A DNA stretch of 64,000 nt from Acidobacteriaceae bacterium (GTDB taxonomy: Bacteria > Acidobacteriota > Terriglobia > Terriglobales > Acidobacteriaceae), in contig PLDC01000004.1 in assembly GCA_003134995.1 (NCBI GenBank), positions 100,542-164,541 on the forward strand, given 5' to 3'. Shown in pieces: positions 19,414 through 27,172 of the stretch. The notes under the pieces were generated by a model. The model was not told the origin of the DNA. It worked only from the letters and a program-made list of their open reading frames with translations, and did no database searches. The position numbers and the translations under genes are program-made. The first letter of the stretch is position 1; each line of letters begins with the position of its first letter.

Positions 19414-20856
19414 TTAGTCGTAATACTCCAACCCCAAATGCGTGATGAGTTCCTCGCCCTTCAAATGGCGCAGCGTGTTCTTCAGCTTCATCAACTGGAT
19501 GAACAGATCGTGTTCGGGATAGAGTCCCGGCGCGGTCATCGGCGACTTGAAGTAAAAGCTCAGCCACTCCTGGATTCCAATTCCCTTCAGCTCGGTCGAG
19601 CGTTTTGCTAGATCGACCAGCAGCACGAGGTCTAGCACAATCGGCGCGGCGAGAATCGAGTCGCGGCATAGGAAGTCGACTTTGATCTGCATGGGGTAGC
19701 CGAGCCATCCGAAGATATCGATGTTGTCCCAGCCCTCTTTGTTATCGCCGCGCGGCGGATAATAGTTGATGCGAACTTTGTGATACATATCGCCGTAGAG
19801 TTCGGGATAAAGTTCGGGCTGAAGAATGTGCTCCAGCACGGAAAGTTTCGATTCTTCCTTGGTTTTGAAAGACCCGGGATCGTCGAGCACTTCACCGTCG
19901 CGGTTGCCGAGGATGTTTGTGGAAAACCATCCGCTCAGGCCCAGCATGCGCGCCTTGAAGCCGGGCGCGAGGATTGTCTTCATCAAAGTCTGACCGGTTT
20001 TGAAATCTTTGCCGCAGATCGGGGCTTCATTTTTTCGGGACAGTTCGAGCATTACCGGCAAATCCACAGTTAGATTCGGCGCGCCGTTGGCGAACGGAAC
20101 GCCTTCCATTAACGAAGCGTAGGCATAAATCATGGAGGGCGCGATCATTTCATCGTTCTCGCGCAAGGCCTTCTCGAATGACTTCACTGACTGGTGCGCT
20201 GCCGTGGGTGCGATGAAGGACTCCGTGGAGCCGCACCACATGGTAATGAGCCGGCTTACTCCACTGGTTTTCTTGAAGTCGCGTATGTCGTCGCGCAACT
20301 GCTCGGCAAGATCCATTTTCGTTTTGCCTTTTTTCACATTCGGTCCGTCGATCTTCTTCACATAGTTGTGATCGAACACGGCCGCGCGCGGCGTCACCGA
20401 CGAAAGAAATGGCTTCAACTGGTCGAGCAGGCGTTGATCGAGCACTCCCGCATGCGAGGCGGCTTCGTACATGTTGTCGTTGTAAATATCCCATCCGGTA
20501 AAGACCAGGTCGTCGAGTGTGGCGAGCGGCACAAATTCTTTGATCTTCGGCGAACGGCCGTCAGTGCGCTTGCCCAGCCGCACCGTGCCCATTTGCGTGA
20601 GCGAACCGATGGGTTTTGCCAGCCCCTTGCGAATCGCCTCAACGCCCGCGACAAATGTGGTCGCAACCGCGCCCATGCCCGGGATCATCACGCCCAACTT
20701 CCCTTTCGCGGGCTCGATCATGCCTTCGGGCTGCGGGTTATCGCGGTTCTTCGCGTATTCCTTCACTTGAACGCTGAGAGCCTTCACTTCCTTCGCAATC
20801 TCTGCAGACCTGATTACTCCGGACTTGTTCTTCGCAGACTTATTCGGTGTCGCCAT
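19414..20856 (-). CDS. Inositol-3-phosphate synthase (myo-inositol-1-phosphate synthase)
   Basis: The 480-residue protein converts glucose 6-phosphate to inositol 3-phosphate with an internal NAD. The NAD loop GKLGVMIPGMGAVATTF is near residues 52-68. The conserved core reads GKDFKTGQTLMKT, then SGWFSTNILGNRDG, then the HKVRINYYPPRGDNKE and FLCRDSILAAPIVLDL segments. It opens the 11-gene leftward run and is divergent from a secreted-protein gene, with about 380 bases between. Inositol is uncommon in bacteria outside Actinobacteria and some thermophiles, and its place at the head of a lipid locus suggests an inositol-containing lipid. Confidence 0.93.
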   Translation of the reverse strand: MATPNKSAKNKSGVIRSAEIAKEVKALSVQVKEYAKNRDNPQPEGMIEPAKGKLGVMIPGMGAVATTFVAGVEAIRKGLAKPIGSLTQMGTVRLGKRTDGRSPKIKEFVPLATLDDLVFTGWDIYNDNMYEAASHAGVLDQRLLDQLKPFLSSVTPRAAVFDHNYVKKIDGPNVKKGKTKMDLAEQLRDDIRDFKKTSGVSRLITMWCGSTESFIAPTAAHQSVKSFEKALRENDEMIAPSMIYAYASLMEGVPFANGAPNLTVDLPVMLELSRKNEAPICGKDFKTGQTLMKTILAPGFKARMLGLSGWFSTNILGNRDGEVLDDPGSFKTKEESKLSVLEHILQPELYPELYGDMYHKVRINYYPPRGDNKEGWDNIDIFGWLGYPMQIKVDFLCRDSILAAPIVLDLVLLVDLAKRSTELKGIGIQEWLSFYFKSPMTAPGLYPEHDLFIQLMKLKNTLRHLKGEELITHLGLEYYD

Positions 20857-21238
20857 ATTTTGGCCGCTTCCTCAGTAAGAATCTCTATGGATGTGCAAAC
20901 CCTGTATGTTCTCGCATGAGGCGGGAGTTTTGCAAACGCGAGCGGCCGAACGCGCAGAAAATCGATTCAACGGGGCAGTCGCGTCATCGAGCGGTGAGCG
21001 CGCATTTTGATTGGTGACATAAATTATTTGCGTTGGACTCTAGCGCGAACTTGCTTCATAGTGGAATCACTTCGCAAACCAGCTCTGCAGCCGGTCCCGC
21101 GAAGCTGATGTTTGCATGCCAGCCCTGATGTTGGTACTGCAAATCTCCTGACCCTGTTGTTCTCCACTCCATTTGAGCCCGCGCCAATCGGCCTTGCGCC
21201 GGTGTGTGCTCTTTTGCCCACAAGAACAGGAGACTAAA
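20857..21238. other. Intergenic region between divergent inositol-phosphate synthase and secreted-protein genes
   Basis: About 380 bases without a convincing coding frame. It must hold the promoters of both divergent genes. An AT-richer patch around 21010-21035 (GACATAAATTATTTGCG) is the most promoter-like stretch. I could not define a clear -35/-10 pair or operator. Confidence 0.5.
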
Positions 21239-21676
21239 ATGAAATCGATTCGCAACTTCGCCTACGCCGCTGCATTAACCTTGAGTGCCCTGAACTTTGC
21301 GCCCAGCCTGGCTTCAGCCCAGGATGCAGCGGGGAGTTTCACCTTGACCCACGAAGTGCACTGGCAGAATGCGGTTGTGCCTGCGGGAACGTACAGGTTC
21401 GTCATTGAACCGGATGGTCCTGCGGCAATGCTCACGCTGCGCAACCTGAACGGCGGGAAAAGCTTCATGATGCTGGTCGTCGACACCGAGGATTCCAAAC
21501 CGAAAGACACCAGCGAATTGGTTATGGTGCCGAGGCCAACTGGAAGCTTCGTCAGTACGCTGCAGCTTCCGGAGTTCGGGATGACACTGCATTTCGCCGT
21601 ACCGCCCGAAACTCATGTAATAGCGCGAGCGGTCGCAAGCACGGGCACGGTCCAGACTGCATCGGCCGCACACTAG
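21239..21676 (+). CDS. Small secreted protein of unknown function
   Basis: The 145-residue protein starts at MKSIRNFAYAAA, with an ACAGGAG ribosome site just upstream. A clear signal peptide (hydrophobic AALTLSALNFA, cleavage near SLASAQ) is followed by a beta-rich domain of about 115 residues containing WQNAVVPAGTYRFVIEPDG and LQLPEFGMTLHFAVPPE. I do not recognise a named family with confidence; proteins of this shape are frequent in acidobacterial genomes. A strong intrinsic terminator follows the stop, so it is probably a single-gene transcript. Confidence 0.75.
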   Translation: MKSIRNFAYAAALTLSALNFAPSLASAQDAAGSFTLTHEVHWQNAVVPAGTYRFVIEPDGPAAMLTLRNLNGGKSFMMLVVDTEDSKPKDTSELVMVPRPTGSFVSTLQLPEFGMTLHFAVPPETHVIARAVASTGTVQTASAAH

Positions 21677-21697
21677 CTCATCCGCTGCGTATCTCAG

Positions 21698-21733
21698 GAG
21701 CAGATCTGGAAATTCAGATCTGCTCTTTTTTTG
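21698..21733 (+). terminator. Intrinsic terminator
   Basis: A perfect 11-bp stem, GAGCAGATCTG (21698-21708) pairing with CAGATCTGCTC (21715-21725) around a GAAATT loop, is followed directly by a run of T residues. It lies 22 bases after the secreted-protein stop and is the clearest rho-independent terminator in the window. Confidence 0.92.
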
Positions 21734-21760
21734 TTTTTGTTCTTTGTTAGGTCGATTTCC

Positions 21761-22486
21761 TCAGGCTGGTTTCGGCGCGGATGAATTCCCTCTCACTTCG
21801 TCGCTGAGCACAATCGCTTCGGCGATCTCTTTCATTGGCTTGCGCTTCTGCCGGCTCTGCCGTTGCAGGGTGAGGTAGGCTTGTTCCTCGCTCAATCCCA
21901 GATCGCGTTGCAGAATTCCTTTGGCGCGCTCCACTACTTTGCGCGTCTGCAACTGTTCCGACAGGTTGAAGTTGGCATCTTCCAGCCGGGCCATCTCGAT
22001 TTCGGCGCCCACCAAAAATCCAATCGTCGAGATCAAACGGATTTCCCGGGGCCGGTAAACGTGATGTTGGCGATGCTGCAAGTTGATCACTCCAACAACG
22101 CGGCCGCGAGACATCAAGGGCACCGACAGAAACGCCTCGTAACTATCTTCCGGAAGCTCGTGAAAGGGTTGAAAGCGCGGGTCGAGCGCCGCATTGCCGG
22201 CGACCGCCACTGGCTCCGCGTTTTCCGCTACCCAACCCGTAATACCTTGTCCCACGCGCAGTTTCAGGCGATCGACAACTTCTGGGTGCGGATTTCTCGA
22301 GGCCCGGAGCACGAGATCGTCGCCTTCGAGAACATAAACCAGGCAGGAATCGCACTTCACCAGCGCCGAAGCAAACTCGACCACGCGGGTCAGCACATCG
22401 TGAAAGCCGTCAGCCGTGGCTAAGCGGACGCCAATCTCGTGCAGCAAATCAACATGAGAATCTTCAACCGAAATTAATGAGTCCAT
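21761..22486 (-). CDS. GAF-ANTAR regulator (putative RNA-binding antiterminator)
   Basis: This 241-residue protein has a GAF sensor domain at about residues 10-160 (LRVGQGITGWVAENAEPVAV, AFLSVPLMSRGRVVGVINLQ). A C-terminal ANTAR three-helix domain at about 165-225 (TRKVVERAKGILQRDLGLSE, then the A-Y-L-T-L-Q-R-Q-S-R helix) follows. ANTAR domains bind paired hexaloop hairpins in nascent RNA to prevent termination. GAF-coupled versions respond to small ligands or redox state. No response-regulator receiver is present, so control would come from the GAF domain. No ANTAR target hairpin was identified nearby. Confidence 0.88.
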   Translation of the reverse strand: MDSLISVEDSHVDLLHEIGVRLATADGFHDVLTRVVEFASALVKCDSCLVYVLEGDDLVLRASRNPHPEVVDRLKLRVGQGITGWVAENAEPVAVAGNAALDPRFQPFHELPEDSYEAFLSVPLMSRGRVVGVINLQHRQHHVYRPREIRLISTIGFLVGAEIEMARLEDANFNLSEQLQTRKVVERAKGILQRDLGLSEEQAYLTLQRQSRQKRKPMKEIAEAIVLSDEVRGNSSAPKPA

Positions 22487-22746
22487 GATTCAGCGTATGG
22501 GCTGAACCGAGGCTTGTCTAATTCCAAATTTCAATGACAGCTATAAGGGATTTGCCGCAAGATTGTAACCTCCGCTTAACATCTTTTGTGTAAGCGCTGC
22601 ATCGACTTAGTGCCGCGAGGCGCCGGGCTACGCCCCTTCGGCAGGCTCAGGGCAGGCTTTCGCTGGAGGGCCGAGGCGGCTGTCTCCACATGATTCGCCT
22701 CGCCGCGGTGTTCGCGTCTGTGTTACAACCTTTGCGGACTTACTCC

Positions 22747-23589
22747 ATGCCAGAGAAAATCGCGCTGATCACCGGTTCCTCCAGCGGCTTCGGATTGCTC
22801 ACTTCCATCGAACTAGCCAAGGCCGGATTCAAAGTTGTCGCCACCATGCGCGACCTCGGCCGCCGCGAGCGCCTCGACCAGGCCGCATCCGCCGCGGGTG
22901 TAGCCGTGCAGCTTGATATCCGCGCGCTCGACGTCACCGATTTTGATTCCCTGCCCGGCTTTGTTGATGCTGTAGTCCGCGATCACGGGTGCCTCGATGT
23001 CCTCGTGAACAACGCTGGATTCGCCGTCGCCGGATTTCTGGAAGACATCAAGCTCGAAGAACTTCGCCGTCAGTTCGAAACCAACTTCTTCGGCGCTGTG
23101 GCCATGACCAAAGCTGCGCTGCCCACCATGCGGCGCCAGCACTCCGGTCACATAATCATGGTCTCATCCATAGGAGGATTGCTGGGGACGGTGACCATCG
23201 GCAGCTATTCGGCGTCGAAACACGCGCTGGAGGGCTGGAGCGAATCGCTGCGGCTCGAAACCAATTCGCTCGGTATCAAGGTGGTGCTGGTTGAGCCCGG
23301 ATCATTTCAAACCGATATATGGACGCGTGGCGCGATGCTGGGCGATCAGGTTACAAAGGAGACGTCTCCAAACATTCAGCGCATGTTGCGAATGCGTGAT
23401 CTGATCCAGGCCCTCCCCAAAAGCGATCCCATGGAAGTGGCGCGCAAGATCGCGGCCATTGCGCAAGATCCTAATCCTAAGCTGCGCTACGTGGTGGGTC
23501 GCGATGCCAAAATACAACTTGCGCTCAAGCGCATCCTGCCGTGGAAGTGGCACGAGAAGATCGTCGCGAAATATCTGAAGCTGGATTAG
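22747..23589 (+). CDS. Short-chain dehydrogenase/reductase
   Basis: This 280-residue classical SDR starts at MPEKIALITGSSSGFG (TGxxxGxG cofactor motif). It has NNAGFAVAG, a catalytic Ser in MVSSIGG and YSASKHALEGWSES with the Tyr-x-x-x-Lys pair. The PGSFQTDIW element after the active site is common in the retinol-dehydrogenase-like/oxidoreductase subgroup. The substrate cannot be deduced. Upstream in-frame codons back to 22690 are not used because they cover repeat-like intergenic DNA. Confidence 0.85.
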   Translation: MPEKIALITGSSSGFGLLTSIELAKAGFKVVATMRDLGRRERLDQAASAAGVAVQLDIRALDVTDFDSLPGFVDAVVRDHGCLDVLVNNAGFAVAGFLEDIKLEELRRQFETNFFGAVAMTKAALPTMRRQHSGHIIMVSSIGGLLGTVTIGSYSASKHALEGWSESLRLETNSLGIKVVLVEPGSFQTDIWTRGAMLGDQVTKETSPNIQRMLRMRDLIQALPKSDPMEVARKIAAIAQDPNPKLRYVVGRDAKIQLALKRILPWKWHEKIVAKYLKLD

Positions 23590-23598
23590 AACCAGCCT

Positions 23599-23696
23599 CG
23601 AGTCGCTAGTCCCGAGCCCCGAGTAAAGTTAAAAGCATAGAAAGCTTTTCTAGCCTGGATTCGCGCTCGCAACTCGGGACTCGGGACTCGCGACTA
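23599..23696. repeat. Long inverted repeat of 7-base units between convergent genes
   Basis: The left arm CTAGTCCCGAGCCCCGAGT (ending 23624) is the near inverse of the right arm built of ACTCGGG units (AACTCGGGACTCGGGACTCG, from 23671). About 45 bases separate the arms and include AGAAAGCTTTTCT, a smaller palindrome. The right arm reaches the stop codon of the next gene. It could act as a bidirectional terminator. Confidence 0.7.
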
Positions 23697-24146
23697 CTTC
23701 TCCAGATCCATCGTCTTCACCGGCAAATCCCAGTGCGCGTCGAGAATCTCAAACCGCCGCTGCTCTTCGCGCTGGAACGTCTCCTGATCTGGATACATCT
23801 GCTTTTGCAGCGCGGCCTCGTCGAAGGGCTCGTTGGCCACTGTCGCGTTCTTGAAGACTATGGTCACGCGAAAATCCCAGCGGCCGTCTTCCGTGGTGTG
23901 ATAGCGCGGTTGATCCATCCAGACTTTCGCGATCCGCCCCATCTCCGTTTCTTTCTTCAGCACGGGATAGTGATTTTTCTTGAACAACTTTAGAAATTCA
24001 TCCGCATGCCCCCACTTCGCTTTGTAGTAGTACTCAACCACGAACGGCTGTCCTGAGGTCGCGGGCGCAGATTGCGCGCGGGAAGCGAGCGGCAGAGCGA
24101 TTGCATAGAAAAGCAACAGCGCTAAAGTACGGGACATTCGAATCAC
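23694..24146 (-). CDS. Secreted protein of unknown function, possible dimeric alpha/beta-barrel fold
   Basis: About 150 residues are encoded when started at a GTG (24144-24146) that has AGGAGG five bases upstream. The next ATG at 24137 is too far from that site, and the longer frame from 24230 lacks a ribosome site. A signal peptide (SRTLALLLFYAIALPLASRA) precedes a domain with VVEYYYKAKWGHADEFLKLF and WDFRVTIVFKN, a pattern compatible with a ferredoxin-like dimeric barrel. Function unknown. It diverges from the DUF4440 gene with about 60 bases between starts. Confidence 0.72.
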   Translation of the reverse strand: MIRMSRTLALLLFYAIALPLASRAQSAPATSGQPFVVEYYYKAKWGHADEFLKLFKKNHYPVLKKETEMGRIAKVWMDQPRYHTTEDGRWDFRVTIVFKNATVANEPFDEAALQKQMYPDQETFQREEQRRFEILDAHWDLPVKTMDLEK

Positions 24147-24209
24147 GGAAGCCTCCTGGTAAATGCCACCTTGTACACTAACAAAAGAATAGACGCAGGG
24201 GAGATGCGG

Positions 24210-24590
24210 GTGGAAGACGACGAACAGCAAATCCTAAACCTCTTCGAAGAGGGCGACCGCGCAATAATCGCAGCCGACATGCCCGCGCTGACGCGTATTT
24301 TCACTGACGACTATATCCAATACGATGAATCGGGCAAGGCGTTCACCAAACAGGATGTGCTCGCGAGTCTCAAGACCGGCGCGATTCGCTACGTTTCGAT
24401 GATCTCAACTGGTCGCCGCATCCGCCTGCTGAAGGAAGATCTAGCTATCGTTCACGGATCAGAAGATGACGAAGTCGAGCAAGATGGAAGACGCTTCGCA
24501 GTTAGCTACATCTACATGGATGTGGTGGTGAAGCGGGACGGGAGATGGCAGATCGTGGGGTCACAGTTGGCGAGGCCGAGCACCGACTAG
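24210..24590 (+). CDS. DUF4440 / SnoaL-like (NTF2 fold) protein
   Basis: This is a small cytoplasmic protein of about 126 residues with the NTF2-like pattern: an N-terminal helix QQILNLFEEGDRAIIAADMP, LTRIFTDDYIQYDESGK, and a C-terminal VVVKRDGRWQIVGSQ strand pair. I start it at the GTG at 24210, six bases after AGGGGAG; the ATG at 24204 abuts that site and a TTG at 24171 is also open. Family members range from ketosteroid isomerase-like enzymes to ligand-binding proteins, so no specific function is claimed. Confidence 0.75.
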   Translation: MEDDEQQILNLFEEGDRAIIAADMPALTRIFTDDYIQYDESGKAFTKQDVLASLKTGAIRYVSMISTGRRIRLLKEDLAIVHGSEDDEVEQDGRRFAVSYIYMDVVVKRDGRWQIVGSQLARPSTD

Positions 24591-24669
24591 TGCTGGAGTC
24601 CCGTCGGCTGTCGAGTGGGCGTCCCGTTCAATCCGGCCAGCAAGATGCTGCCGCTACAAGCCTGGGTCG

Positions 24670-25296
24670 CTACTCAGCAGTCCGCATCCTATTCTTCCAG
24701 TGAGTCCAAACAAAATAGACTACACCCGCTACCAGCACAGCCCCAATCACCGCGTCAAACTTGTGGAAGTACTTGCCCAGCTCGCGCCAGTTCTCGCCCA
24801 GCTTCATTCCGAGATACGCCAAGCCCAGGCACCACGGCCACGATCCCAGGAATGTGTAAAGATGAAACCTTCCACGAGGCATGCGCGCGATGCCTGCCGG
24901 CAGCGCGATGAAAGTTCGAATCACGGGCAGCAGACGACCGATGAATACGGCAAGGTATCCCCAGCGCGCAAAGAAGCGGTCGGCCCAGTCGAGCTCGCGG
25001 CGGCCCATCAGAATCCAGCGGCCGTAGCGCTCGACTAAAGGACGCCCGCCATAGCACCCAATTTCATACGCCACCAGCGAGCCCAGGTTGCACCCAATCG
25101 CCCCCGCGGTCGCCACCCACAGCAGCTTGAACGTCCCGGTGAAAACCAGATAGCCGGCGAATGGCATGATCAACTCTGAAGGCAACGGGATGCACGCCGA
25201 CTCGATTGCCATCAGCAATGCGATGCCGGCATAGCCGGTCGCGCTGATCACAGAACTGATAAAGACGAAGATGATAGCCAGAAGTTTTTCTGTCAT
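24670..25296 (-). CDS. DedA-family membrane protein
   Basis: The 208-residue protein has re-entrant loops and transmembrane helices typical of DedA/VTT proteins. The hallmark motif is FIGRLLPVIRTFIALPAGIARM, given here in parts: GRLLPVIRTF followed by ALPAG. An acidic residue sits early in the first loop (AIESACIPLPSE). DedA proteins are needed for membrane homeostasis and at least some transport undecaprenyl phosphate or phospholipids across the inner membrane. It starts with MTEKLLAIIFVF. Confidence 0.9.
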   Translation of the reverse strand: MTEKLLAIIFVFISSVISATGYAGIALLMAIESACIPLPSELIMPFAGYLVFTGTFKLLWVATAGAIGCNLGSLVAYEIGCYGGRPLVERYGRWILMGRRELDWADRFFARWGYLAVFIGRLLPVIRTFIALPAGIARMPRGRFHLYTFLGSWPWCLGLAYLGMKLGENWRELGKYFHKFDAVIGAVLVAGVVYFVWTHWKNRMRTAE

Positions 25297-25302
25297 TGGA
25301 AG

Positions 25303-25461
25303 GCAGTTCTCGGTTCTCAGTTAAAACCTTTGCGCTTTGACAAATTGTGGACTGGAAACGCGGAACTAAACCAGTGTATCGGAAATTCCCCGCGAAAAAG
25401 CTGGGCTGCGAGCATCTCGCCCCAAGGACCCTGCATCCCCAACTGAGAACTGAGAACTGGC
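25303..25461. repeat. Inverted pair of ACTGAGA-type heptamer repeats
   Basis: The left arm CAGTTCTCGGTTCTCAGTT (25303-25321) and right arm AACTGAGAACTGAGAACTGG (25441-25460) are near-perfect inverses separated by about 120 bases. A further direct-orientation copy occurs at 37099-37125. The units have a 7-base period (ACTGAGA). The right arm touches the stop codon of the 93-residue gene. Confidence 0.7.
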
Positions 25462-25742
25462 TAAAACGATCCGTCCTGAGTAAACGTATATCCAGGCAGG
25501 GACGCGCCTTGGGGGCTCTTCGCCACTTTGATGCGCACGGTCGGGGCGTCCGGAGCGGTAATTCCCGCCGGACGCAGCATGGCATATTGCGTAAATACTT
25601 CGCTGTATACCTTGGTGACCAGATAGTCTTGGCCATCGGCGTCATTACGCCAAACTTGCCCGAGTTGAATGGAGTTTACGGCCATAACATTCTGAAGAGA
25701 TTGCGTGAACTCCAGACTACCGAGGGATATCTGTTGAGTCAA
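25461..25742 (-). CDS. Small hypothetical protein
   Basis: A 93-residue protein, MTQQISLGSLEFTQSLQN..., with no signal peptide or membrane segment. It contains GQVWRNDADGQDYLVTKVYSEVF, quoted in parts here as GQVWRNDADG and YLVTKVYSEVF, suggesting a small beta-barrel. It is plausible as a gene because the codons are unlike the shadow frames around it and the frame sits alone between DedA and endonuclease III. I do not recognise a function. Confidence 0.55.
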   Translation of the reverse strand: MTQQISLGSLEFTQSLQNVMAVNSIQLGQVWRNDADGQDYLVTKVYSEVFTQYAMLRPAGITAPDAPTVRIKVAKSPQGASLPGYTFTQDGSF

Positions 25743-25785
25743 TGCTACCTGTAGTTACCGAGGTCTCTGCTAAGATGTTGCCCTC

Positions 25786-26634
25786 ATGCCCCGCGGAAGC
25801 AATACGCGCCAACCCGCACGCTCCGGCCGCCAAGAAGGCGTGCCGCACAATCTTCCTTCGTCATCACTCAGGCCAAAATCCCGCGCATCATCTGATCAGA
25901 AAACATCGGATCGGAAAACAAAAGTTGCCGCCGTCGTTTCAAAAGCCGCGAAAGGCTACAATCCTCTCGCACCCGGCCGCATCGCCGAAATCCTGAAGCG
26001 CCTCGACGAACTCTATCCCGATGTCACCTGCGCCCTCACGCACACGAGCGCGTGGGAGCTTCTCGTTGCCACAATCCTCTCCGCGCAATCGACTGACGTC
26101 AACGTGAACCGTGTTACTCCCGAACTTTTCCGCAAATATCCCACGGTCGAGGCCTTCGCCGCGCTCACGCCCGAGCAACTCGAACCGGACGTGCGCTCCA
26201 CGGGATTCTTCCGCAACAAATCGAAGTCAGTGGTCGGTGCGGCCAAGAAGATCGTCGCCGATTTCGGTGGTCAAGTTCCTCTGGAAATGGAAGACCTCCT
26301 CACTCTGCCCGGAGTCGCCCGCAAGACTGCGAACGTCGTGCTAGGAAGTTGGTTCAAAAAAGCCGAAGGTGTGGTCGTCGACACTCACGTGCACCGCATC
26401 TCGCGCCGCCTCGAACTCACGACGAACAATGATCCGCAGAAAATCGAGCAGGATTTAATGCGCATCATCCCGCGCGAGAAATGGATTCTGTTCTCTCACC
26501 AGATCATCTGGCATGGACGCAAACTCTGCATCGCCCGCAAACCCAAATGCGTCGACTGCCCGCTGGAAAATCTCTGCCACGCCGCCGACAAGACGTGGAG
26601 CACCGTGGAGATGCACAAGAACGCGAAAGCGTGA
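25786..26634 (+). CDS. nth: Endonuclease III (DNA glycosylase/AP lyase)
   Basis: The 282-residue protein repairs oxidised pyrimidines. The helix-hairpin-helix region reads LPGVARKTANVVL with the catalytic Lys, followed by VVVDTHVHRISRRL with the catalytic Asp. The C-terminal iron-sulfur loop has the exact C-X6-C-X2-C-X5-C spacing (CIARKPKC, VDC, PLENLC). The first 60 residues are basic and low in complexity and are absent from E. coli Nth (211 residues). Either they are a tail or a later start is used, for example near the AAKGYNPLAPGR segment. Confidence 0.93.
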   Translation: MPRGSNTRQPARSGRQEGVPHNLPSSSLRPKSRASSDQKTSDRKTKVAAVVSKAAKGYNPLAPGRIAEILKRLDELYPDVTCALTHTSAWELLVATILSAQSTDVNVNRVTPELFRKYPTVEAFAALTPEQLEPDVRSTGFFRNKSKSVVGAAKKIVADFGGQVPLEMEDLLTLPGVARKTANVVLGSWFKKAEGVVVDTHVHRISRRLELTTNNDPQKIEQDLMRIIPREKWILFSHQIIWHGRKLCIARKPKCVDCPLENLCHAADKTWSTVEMHKNAKA

Positions 26635-26748
26635 CGCCAGGCGCGCAAGGACGGGATGCCGCGTTAGCTGTCCCATTTCCGGCCTCGGGTCACCCGCTCT
26701 GCTCATTCTTTGCTTGCTTTCGACCGTGATCGCGGCAACAATAGTTCG

Positions 26749-27087
26749 ATGTCCGATGTAGTCCAATCCGTCCGCCAGCTCTTGCAGGATTTCATTGCTC
26801 CCGAGTTGCGCGAGTTGAAGAGCGATGTAAGGCAGGTCGACAGCAAGATCGATTCGGAGTCCACCAACCTCAAGGCCAAGATCGATTCCGAAACCAAGCG
26901 CTTGGAGGACAAGATCGTTTCCGAGGTCGGGCGTCTCGAAGACAAAGTGGATTCTGGCTTCGCGCAGATGCGCACGCTCCTCGAGAACGCCTACCTGCGC
27001 TCCGAACTCGAAGCCACGCGCGACATTTCGAACCTGCGCGAGCGCGTGACGCGGCTCAAAGTCGAGCGCGGCTCATCGCGGCAGTAA
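26749..27087 (+). CDS. Coiled-coil protein of unknown function
   Basis: This acidic/basic alternating protein has about 112 residues from the Met of MSDVVQSVRQLL. The middle is built of repeated segments of about 11 residues (DSKIDSESTNLKAK, IDSETKRLEDK, IVSEVGRLEDK, VDSGFAQM) that predict a long coiled coil, as in small t-SNARE-like or phage-tail-like bacterial proteins. No enzymatic motif is present. A possible earlier start at 26710 adds non-helical residues. Function unknown. Confidence 0.65.
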   Translation: MSDVVQSVRQLLQDFIAPELRELKSDVRQVDSKIDSESTNLKAKIDSETKRLEDKIVSEVGRLEDKVDSGFAQMRTLLENAYLRSELEATRDISNLRERVTRLKVERGSSRQ

Positions 27088-27172
27088 CCGTGTTTCGCCC
27101 CAGGACAGAGCAAGCTCGATTCCGCGTCTGCTACACTTTCGCTTCGGATTCACTCCGAGGCTCTCACGACCC

